This document shows positions 52,476 to 58,477 of a stretch of 58,477 nucleotides of DNA, piece after piece. Positions within the stretch are counted from its first letter, which is position 1. Every line of letters begins with the position of its first letter. The notes beneath the pieces were generated by a model. It was not told the origin of the DNA. It ran no database searches and saw only the letters and a program-made list of their open reading frames with translations. The stretch is from JACNIV01 sp965370415. Lineage in GTDB: Bacteria; Cloacimonadota; Cloacimonadia; Cloacimonadales; TCS61. The DNA lies in the NCBI GenBank assembly GCA_965370415.1, contig CBDUTJ010000015.1, positions 1-58,477 on the forward strand, written 5' to 3'. A program made the translations under genes and the position numbers.

Positions 52476-55189
52476 ACTTGGACTGGTTGAGAAAAATAAA
52501 AATAGTTGTCCCGTTACCAATTTTTGGAATCGGTTGTGGAGTTCTGGGCTTAAGTTTGGCAAAAGTTACTGTAAATATGGGAAAATATGCTTCAACATTG
52601 TTAAAATCGCTGGAATACCGGGGATATGATTCCACCGGTGCTGTCTTCCAAAAAGACAATATGGAAATTACTCTCCTGAAAGATGTGGGTGCACCCAGCA
52701 CACTGGTTAAAGCTCTGGATATCGAAAAGCAGGAAGGAAAAATATTCTGCGGGCAGGTCCGTTGGGCTACTTTTGGCACTGTTACAAAGAGAAATGCCCA
52801 ACCACATATTGTGAAATGCAAAAAATATATCTACGGTGCACATAACGGCAACATAACAAACACAGGTGAACTTAAGAAGTTCCTGCTTTCCGAAGGACAC
52901 AATGTTGTTTCCGACAACGATGGAGAAATGCTGGTTCATACGATTGAACATTATTTTGATAATGAGCAGGATAAAATTCCCATCGATAATCAAAATAAAC
53001 CGTCAATCAGAAAAAAAAGTATGCGAACAGCTATTGCAAAAGCCGCAGTGAAAATGGTAGGATCGTATGCTGCAATAATAGTAGATCCATTTATCGAAAC
53101 CAGCTACGCAATTAAGGGTGGCAGCAGCCTTTATTTTGGAATTGGTGAATTGGAAGATCAAAAATTCGGTTTGGCTTCTTCCGATTTGACAGCAATTCTT
53201 AGATTCACCAAAAATCTGGTCAGCTTGCGGCAAGGCGAATTTATAGAATATTGCCAGGACAAATACAATATCTATGCTTTTAAAAACCTGAAAGTCAAAC
53301 AGCCAGGGAAACCCGATATTATTTATAAAGCCGGAGATGCTATTCACAAAGATCCTGTTCGTTCCAAGCTGCGAGCAGAAGACACCGAACTTATTCCCCC
53401 TTTTAAACATTTCATGGAACAGGAAATATATGCAGAAGTAGAAACCTCCGGGAAATTGGTGAAACTTTTCAGGGGAGGCTCCAATACTGGACGCCGAATG
53501 TTGAACCTATTGAAAAAAGAAAATATTATGACCGATATGAAAGAGTTTTGTTCCAAGATATTGAAAGCAGATGACTTCGATTCCCAACAAAAGTTATTTA
53601 TTAAATTCTGTTCTTCTTCAAAAGCTGATAAATTTTTCCTGAAAATAAGAGAAAATTATACTGCGATTTACAATGAATTAGTAAGAAAAGATTTTGAAAA
53701 AAAGTATTTCTTTTCCAATGATAAAAACCTGTTCATAGAACTCTTAAACAGGCATTTTGATAAGAAGTGTATGCTTGTTTCCAAAGCTCTCGATTCCATT
53801 TCGGAATATCACGATGTAATTGAATTCCAGAGGAGTGTTAAAGATTTCCTGAAACTGATAGATAATACCTATAAAAACAGCAGAAATATTTACACAGTTG
53901 CTTGTGGAACCTCTTACCATGCAACTCTGGTTGCTGCACTTTTCTTCAATGAAATTGCTAATATAGAACTTTTTCCTATCCTACCAGGAAATTTTCGTGG
54001 ACGATATTCCAAAAGTCTGCGGAATAATGACATTATTATTGGTGTTTCTCAAAGTGGTGAAACTAAAGATCTAATCGATATTTTCAATGATATAGAATAC
54101 TCAGGGCTGGATATTAAAAAGGTTGTTCTGGTGAATAACATGAACTCTACACTGGGACAGGAAAAAAGTGATGTTTCCATTCCCATTTACTGCGGACCGG
54201 AGATAGCCGTTCCTGCTACAAAAAGCTTTATTAACCAAATCACGCTTTTCTATTACCTGGCAATAAAAGTTGCTGAAATGCGTATAAGAAAAATTGAAAA
54301 TAAAAATACTAAGGAATATAAGCAGCAGAAAAAACAGCTCGACAAACGGATAAAATCCATAGATGATATTCCCCGGCTGATCCAGGAAACCATCGAAATT
54401 ACGAAAGATCAGATAGAATATGTTGCCGGTAAGATCTATATGGAACCATCTATGCACATACTGGCTACAAAGATAATGGGGGTGGCAAAAGAAGGTGCAT
54501 TAAAAATACGCGAAACTGTTCTTAATCATGCTGAAGGAGGCGAAGCCTCTGAATTTAAACATGGACCGAACACGATTCTCGGTAAAAATACAGTCTTTGG
54601 TATAAAGAGTGTTAAAGCAATGGTCAAACACCTTAACAGGACATTGGACGAACTGGACAAAATAGCTGAAGAGAAAGATCTACCAACCGATGAGCGCCGA
54701 CGGATATCTCGAGCTCTCAGCAATTATATTTTCAGTAAATCATATCCATTCAATCTTTCCCAGGATGGACAGATCCTTTTTAAGAATATAATAAAAGACT
54801 TTGACTTTTTTGAAAATGGTTATCGGAATTATCCGCTTATCTATGTAACAGGTCCCGAAGAGCGAGATGTCAATCTGACCATCTCCCAGATAAATACTCA
54901 TAAGATCCGAGGTGGTGATACATTTATTATTGCCGAGGAAAACGATAAACTTTTGGAGAATGCCAGGATTAATCCGCACGATGAAGGTTATTATGGCTGG
55001 GGTTATATTTTTCTTCCCCGAACAGGAGATTCATTGATGACTGCATTTTCCGCTACTATTGCGCTGCAACTACTTGCTCTTAATATGAGTATTCGTAAAA
55101 TGGCTTATCTGAATAGGCTTGGCTTCTCCGATCATGGCGTACATCCCGATGTTCCAAAAAATGTGTCAAAGTCGATAACTGTGGATTAA
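52472..55189 (+). CDS. Enlarged GlmS-like amidotransferase with SIS domains
   Basis: The 905-residue product is like glucosamine-6-phosphate synthase but about 300 residues longer. The N-terminal glutaminase is recognisable from SLEYRGYDSTGA, GQVRWATFGTVTKRNAQPH and HNGNITN. The CG(V)LG nucleophile motif is at Cys22, behind 21 extra residues, not at position 2 as usual. Two SIS domains follow (VACGTSYHATL near residue 477, then GVSQSGETKDL), and the C-terminus DVPKNVSKSITVD matches GlmS. ATG overlaps ispD and has GGGAG, so the extension is translated. Either the leader is cut off to expose Cys22 or the glutaminase is inactive. Extra sequence lies between glutaminase and SIS1 and inside the second half. 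Confidence 0.88.
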   Translation: MNLDWLRKIKIVVPLPIFGIGCGVLGLSLAKVTVNMGKYASTLLKSLEYRGYDSTGAVFQKDNMEITLLKDVGAPSTLVKALDIEKQEGKIFCGQVRWATFGTVTKRNAQPHIVKCKKYIYGAHNGNITNTGELKKFLLSEGHNVVSDNDGEMLVHTIEHYFDNEQDKIPIDNQNKPSIRKKSMRTAIAKAAVKMVGSYAAIIVDPFIETSYAIKGGSSLYFGIGELEDQKFGLASSDLTAILRFTKNLVSLRQGEFIEYCQDKYNIYAFKNLKVKQPGKPDIIYKAGDAIHKDPVRSKLRAEDTELIPPFKHFMEQEIYAEVETSGKLVKLFRGGSNTGRRMLNLLKKENIMTDMKEFCSKILKADDFDSQQKLFIKFCSSSKADKFFLKIRENYTAIYNELVRKDFEKKYFFSNDKNLFIELLNRHFDKKCMLVSKALDSISEYHDVIEFQRSVKDFLKLIDNTYKNSRNIYTVACGTSYHATLVAALFFNEIANIELFPILPGNFRGRYSKSLRNNDIIIGVSQSGETKDLIDIFNDIEYSGLDIKKVVLVNNMNSTLGQEKSDVSIPIYCGPEIAVPATKSFINQITLFYYLAIKVAEMRIRKIENKNTKEYKQQKKQLDKRIKSIDDIPRLIQETIEITKDQIEYVAGKIYMEPSMHILATKIMGVAKEGALKIRETVLNHAEGGEASEFKHGPNTILGKNTVFGIKSVKAMVKHLNRTLDELDKIAEEKDLPTDERRRISRALSNYIFSKSYPFNLSQDGQILFKNIIKDFDFFENGYRNYPLIYVTGPEERDVNLTISQINTHKIRGGDTFIIAEENDKLLENARINPHDEGYYGWGYIFLPRTGDSLMTAFSATIALQLLALNMSIRKMAYLNRLGFSDHGVHPDVPKNVSKSITVD

Positions 55190-55232
55190 CCTCCGCAATG
55201 GTTAAAAGACCCTTGCGAATGATTTAGATCAC

Positions 55233-55268
55233 AACCGTTCCGAAGCTCTGAAGATCGTTCGGAAGGTT
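55233..55268 (+). other. Leader hairpin of ispF
   Basis: AACC(G)TTCCGAA (55233-55244) pairs with TTCGGAAGGTT (55258-55268), 11 bp with one bulged G and a 13-nt loop, 16 nt before the ispF ATG. No T-tract follows. Confidence 0.5.
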
Positions 55269-55284
55269 TATAATGGAGTGAATT

Positions 55285-55752
55285 ATGAGAATTGGATATG
55301 GATATGATGTTCATAAGCTAGAAGAAAAACGGAAGTTAGTATTAGGTGGAATTGAAATACCTTTCGAGAAAGGACTTACCGGGCATTCGGATGCGGATGT
55401 ACTTATTCATTCTATTATCGATGCTATCCTGGGAGCACTGGCAAAAGGCGATATTGGCAAACTCTTTCCGAATTCAGACGATAAATATAAAGACATAAAC
55501 AGCCGTATCCTGTTGAGAAAAGTTACCAACATTATGGACGAAGCAGGATATGAGGTGGGAAATCTGGATGCGACGATTTGTGCTCAGGAACCCAAGCTTC
55601 AGAAATATATATCTGAGATGAGAAAAAATATCGCTGCTGATCTTCAAACGGAAATTGATAACATATCCATAAAAGCAACAACCGAGGAAAACCTGGGAAT
55701 TAGCGGAAAGGGAATATCTGCCACTGCTGTTGTACTATTAAGATCATTATAA
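55285..55752 (+). CDS. ispF: 2-C-methyl-D-erythritol 2,4-cyclodiphosphate synthase
   Basis: The 155-residue product has the metal-binding RIGYGYDVHKL (D8, H10), the GLTGHSDADVLIHSIIDAILGAL block, and the late KATTEENLGISGKG. It is full length. It completes the visible MEP pathway pair with ispD, with the GlmS-like gene between them. Confidence 0.97.
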   Translation: MRIGYGYDVHKLEEKRKLVLGGIEIPFEKGLTGHSDADVLIHSIIDAILGALAKGDIGKLFPNSDDKYKDINSRILLRKVTNIMDEAGYEVGNLDATICAQEPKLQKYISEMRKNIAADLQTEIDNISIKATTEENLGISGKGISATAVVLLRSL

Positions 55753-55785
55753 ATTGTATCCTTTCACAATATCACAAGTTTGAAC

Positions 55786-55830
55786 TTGACATCAATATCA
55801 TGTTGTATTCTTTTGTATTCGTATAAAATA
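55786..55830 (+). promoter_or_regulatory. Promoter/operator of the toxin-antitoxin pair
   Basis: TTGACA (55786-55791) precedes two direct repeats of TTGTATTC (55803-55810 and 55813-55820), spaced 10 bp start to start, i.e. one helical turn. A third, inverted, copy-like GTATAAAATAC follows. This resembles operators of ribbon-helix-helix antitoxins. The -10 is uncertain (TATTCT or TATAAA). Confidence 0.5.
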
Positions 55831-55848
55831 CATAAACAGGAGGACGTT

Positions 55849-56079
55849 ATGAATGTATTAACTTTACGTTTACCGGAAGATATAGAAAAAAAGCTGAAAC
55901 TTAAAGCACAAATGGAACATCGTTCTGTATCCGAACAAATAAAAAAGTATTTATTTGATGCTATTCTCGTGGAAGATAACCCGGACTTACCTCTTTCATT
56001 TATCAAACAGACACTGGAAGCAAAAGCAGAAATTGAAGCAGGTTTGGGACAAGAATACAAGTTTGGACATATTAAGTGA
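55849..56079 (+). CDS. RelB/RHH-type antitoxin
   Basis: The 76-residue product has MNVLTLRLPEDIEKKLKLKAQ, a beta strand plus helix as in ribbon-helix-helix DNA-binding domains, then HRSVSEQIKKYLFDAI and a charged C-terminus that would bind the toxin. ATG at 55849 with AGGAGG is used; an upstream frame is not supported. It overlaps the toxin gene by GTGA. Confidence 0.82.
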   Translation: MNVLTLRLPEDIEKKLKLKAQMEHRSVSEQIKKYLFDAILVEDNPDLPLSFIKQTLEAKAEIEAGLGQEYKFGHIK

Positions 56080-56354
56080 AAAAAATTGTAGTTTCAAATA
56101 TATTTCTTAAATTTAAAAAGAAATCTTCAAAGAGATTGCAATTAGAAATTGATAATCAAGTAAAAAATATCTGTAATAATTCGAAAATTGGAGAACTAAA
56201 AAAGGGTGATTTGAAAAATATTAGAGTCCTTAAATTTACCTTCGGGAATCAGTTACTATTACTTTCTTATGAGACTAGGAATAAAACACTCTTTTTATAT
56301 TCCATTGGAAGTCATGAGAATTTTTATAAAAAACTTAAACAATATTTGAGATAG
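56076..56354 (+). CDS. RelE/ParE-family toxin
   Basis: The 92-residue product has the compact RelE/ParE pattern: helix-rich start, LKKGDLKNIRVLKFTFGNQL, LLSYETRNKTLFLYSIGSHENFYKKL. The start is GTG at 56076, which overlaps the antitoxin stop as GTGA. It is probably an mRNA interferase or gyrase poison. Confidence 0.78.
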   Translation: MKKIVVSNIFLKFKKKSSKRLQLEIDNQVKNICNNSKIGELKKGDLKNIRVLKFTFGNQLLLLSYETRNKTLFLYSIGSHENFYKKLKQYLR

Positions 56355-56360
56355 TCTTTC

Positions 56361-58376
56361 ATGAAACCCGAACTTCTCCTTCCTGTTGGCAATACTGAAG
56401 CATTTTACGCAGCGCAGGAAGGTGGAGCAGATGCTGTATATCTTGGTTTAAGAAGTTTCAATGCTCGCGGAAGAGCTCAAAATTTCGCTCCCAACCAACT
56501 GCAATCACTGCTCAAGGAATCTCAAAAGTCTGGTTTAAAAGTATATCTTACTTTAAATACATTAATAAAGAACAGTGAATTACCAAAACTCCTTGATATG
56601 CTGTACATGCTCTCGCAAACCACAGTTTCATCTCTCATCATCCAGGATTGGGGTGTGTATTACCTGCTGAATAAATTCTTTCAGAAAATTTCGATCCATG
56701 CCAGCACACAGATAGGAATCCATAATTCATTAGGAGCAAATCATCTCCATATCAAAAATTTTGAAAGAGTTATCCTGGCAAGGGAATTGACTTTACCGGA
56801 ATTAACCGAGATCTCCCGAAATGCAAAAATTGAATTGGAAATATTTGCTCATGGAGCATTGTGCTACTCCTTTTCCGGAATGTGTCTTTTCAGCAGCTAC
56901 TTAGGCGGAATGAGTGCAAACCGGGGATTATGCTGCCAGCCATGTCGTAGAATATTCAATTCACCACAGAATTCAGATTACTTTTTCAGCCTGAAAGATA
57001 ACCAATTGATAGAATTACTGCCACAGATATTGAAATTAAATATTTCCGGAATCAAGATCGAAGGACGCATGAAAGCAGCTGAATACGTGTACCAAGTTGC
57101 CCGTGCTTACAGGATGGCAATCGATAATCCGACTAAAATAGAGGAAGCAAAAGAGATACTGAAATATGATTTTGGCAGGAAAAAAACTTCCTATTTCTTC
57201 GGTGGAAATATTGGAAACGCAATAACGGAAGACCCATATATTGGCATATATATCGGTAAAGTAAGTTCATCTGACGATCTTTCTTTTTCTTTCAAGACAC
57301 TTCATACGCTTAAGATCATGGATCGTTTGCGTATTCTCCCCGAATCCGGAACTAATGCCAAAGCAATAAAGATCAAAGAAATGATGATCGGTGGGAAAAA
57401 ATCTTCTCAGGTTGAAATTGGAGAGATTGTTACCATAAAAACCGATAAGATCAAAGTGAATGAAGGTGATAAAGTTTTTCTTATCGGTCTTGCTGACATA
57501 AAATTCAAAAGTAAATTCATACTGGAAGGAAAAAGACTGAAACTAAATATGCCGGAAGATAAAAAGAAGAACATCCTGAACAAGATCGGTTCCAGCAAGC
57601 TTCTCTCCCATCAGCAGCTTTTCCTGCGAATTAACTCACTGGACTGGCTAAGAAAACTATACTTCGACAAATTCGATTTCCTCATATTGAATTTATCAAA
57701 AAAGGAATGGGAAAAACTGAATTTACATAGCCCATTCCTGAAAAAGAATAGCCGTAAACTTATTATCGAGTTACCCAAATTTTTAGCAGAAGGAGATATT
57801 GAGTTCTACAGATCACTCTGTTCTCATTTTATCAGAGGTGGAATTTCCAGTTTCATGTTGAGCCACATTTCCCAGAAATTGCTTTTGCCGGATTCTTGCA
57901 GGATCACACTCTGCACCAGCGAAAACGTATATACCCTGAATGATATAGCTATCCAGTTCTTGAAAGAAGAGAATATTAAATTCTACATCTATCCCTTTGA
58001 AAATGATCATCAAAACTTAGGTTTCGGAAAAGACAGGAAAGGAATTGTGCCTTTATATTTTTATCCTGAATTATTCCACTCCAGGATGCCGGTTCTTTTT
58101 AACCACAAAGACACAAAGACACTAAGTTTTAGAGATGATAGGTATGCCTACAAAAAGTTGGTTCGAGATGGAATAACGATAGTAATACCCGAAGTTCCAG
58201 TTTCACTTTTACAATTTAAGGATAAACTGGTTAAAGAAGGTTTCCGCAGATTTCTGATAGATTTATCATACGTTCAACCTTCACAGAACACGTTTAACAG
58301 ATTATTGAAAAAATTTCACACATCAACTGCTGAACAACCTGGCACGAGTTTTAATTTTAAGTTGGGATTGAAGTAA
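56361..58376 (+). CDS. Peptidase U32-family protein
   Basis: The 671-residue product has the U32 signatures: LLLPVGNTEAFYAAQEGGADAVYLG at the start, ISIHASTQIGIHN, and ELEIFAHGALCYSFSGMC with the nearby CCQPCRR cluster Cys. U32 proteins include tRNA-modification enzymes (TrhP) as well as proteases, and the Fe-S-like Cys pattern favours a hydroxylation-type role. It is complete within the window. Confidence 0.9.
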   Translation: MKPELLLPVGNTEAFYAAQEGGADAVYLGLRSFNARGRAQNFAPNQLQSLLKESQKSGLKVYLTLNTLIKNSELPKLLDMLYMLSQTTVSSLIIQDWGVYYLLNKFFQKISIHASTQIGIHNSLGANHLHIKNFERVILARELTLPELTEISRNAKIELEIFAHGALCYSFSGMCLFSSYLGGMSANRGLCCQPCRRIFNSPQNSDYFFSLKDNQLIELLPQILKLNISGIKIEGRMKAAEYVYQVARAYRMAIDNPTKIEEAKEILKYDFGRKKTSYFFGGNIGNAITEDPYIGIYIGKVSSSDDLSFSFKTLHTLKIMDRLRILPESGTNAKAIKIKEMMIGGKKSSQVEIGEIVTIKTDKIKVNEGDKVFLIGLADIKFKSKFILEGKRLKLNMPEDKKKNILNKIGSSKLLSHQQLFLRINSLDWLRKLYFDKFDFLILNLSKKEWEKLNLHSPFLKKNSRKLIIELPKFLAEGDIEFYRSLCSHFIRGGISSFMLSHISQKLLLPDSCRITLCTSENVYTLNDIAIQFLKEENIKFYIYPFENDHQNLGFGKDRKGIVPLYFYPELFHSRMPVLFNHKDTKTLSFRDDRYAYKKLVRDGITIVIPEVPVSLLQFKDKLVKEGFRRFLIDLSYVQPSQNTFNRLLKKFHTSTAEQPGTSFNFKLGLK

Positions 58377-58391
58377 TAAACTCACCCCCAA

Positions 58392-58417
58392 CCCCTCTCT
58401 TCGATTCAAGAGAGGGG
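58392..58417 (+). terminator. Hairpin after the U32 gene
   Basis: CCCCTCTCTT and AAGAGAGGGG form a 10-bp perfect stem with a 6-nt loop (CGATTC). No clear T-tract follows. The remaining 60 nt to the window end show no ORF. Confidence 0.55.
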
Positions 58418-58477
58418 AGTAACTGTCCAGTCCTAAATATGGTTGACACATTTTTTGTATTTTCTCCCTAAAGAGCA

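Noticed and set aside
58419..58477. End of an insertion sequence at the right edge
   Set aside because: The sequence has a TGTCCAG-like start but no visible inverted repeat or transposase within the window.

Overview
The window looks like a chromosomal segment of an AT-rich, anaerobic, Gram-negative bacterium, most likely a member of the Cloacimonadota or a close FCB-group relative. The signs are an exported protein ending in a type IX-style C-terminal sorting domain (PNPFNPST motif, 12031-13071), a beta-rich outer-membrane-like protein beside it, many soluble and inserted 2[4Fe-4S] domains, a fused formiminotransferase-cyclodeaminase, and a MEP isoprenoid pathway. The lineage is an inference from gene content; no rRNA or tRNA gene is present to confirm it.

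Layout. 1-3936 is accessory: the tail of a ~40-nt tandem repeat, an AIPR-family defence-type gene between short direct repeats, then a leftward FRG-domain/M23-peptidase pair. 4137-8692 is a core translation operon (rplM-rpsI-rpsB-tsf-pyrH-frr plus a small ferredoxin) closed by a bidirectional terminator. 8738-14421 runs leftward: a glycosyltransferase, a membrane protein, a PHP phosphoesterase and three exported or envelope proteins. 14650-21540 holds a TldE/TldD-like pair, a lipoprotein, PrsW-like and other membrane proteins and a DJ-1 protein. Four copies of a structured ~70-nt intergenic element lie here, each ahead of a gene. 21988-26784 is rpmE-yqhQ-prfA-CorC/HlyC-guanine deaminase.

27103-29451 is a large STAND-type protein (AlbA_2, NB-ARC, TPR), followed by the C-terminal remnant of an EamA transporter gene. 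29834-36905 is mostly metabolic or housekeeping: EIIA, an antiporter and a PII-like protein, then FTCD, a radical SAM protein, a PPP-like phosphatase and a lipoprotein. 37116-38623 is a small AT-rich island with a GIY-YIG-like protein, a broken signal-peptide ORF and a HEPN-like protein.

38782-51665 is the most striking block. A DUF134 regulator with a palindrome inside its own promoter is followed by DUF5320, zinc-ribbon, Mrp/MinD ATPases with ferredoxin inserts, three NifX/NifB-C-like proteins, a MIP18-like protein, and then a free-standing archaeal-type ThrRS editing domain, sirtuin, MBL enzyme, family-4 UDG, aminotransferase, DUF89 phosphatase, a manganese-type transporter and an MFS exporter. 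No nitrogenase genes are present, so this is probably an Fe-S or metal-cofactor handling system of unknown target. 51768-58376 contains ispD, a large GlmS-like enzyme whose catalytic Cys is internal, ispF, a RelB/RelE-type toxin-antitoxin pair with repeat operator, and a U32 peptidase.

The best candidates for something undescribed are the repeated leader element (16039-19411), the AlbA_2-STAND-TPR protein, the DUF134/NifX/MinD cluster with its operator, and the HEPN/GIY-YIG island.
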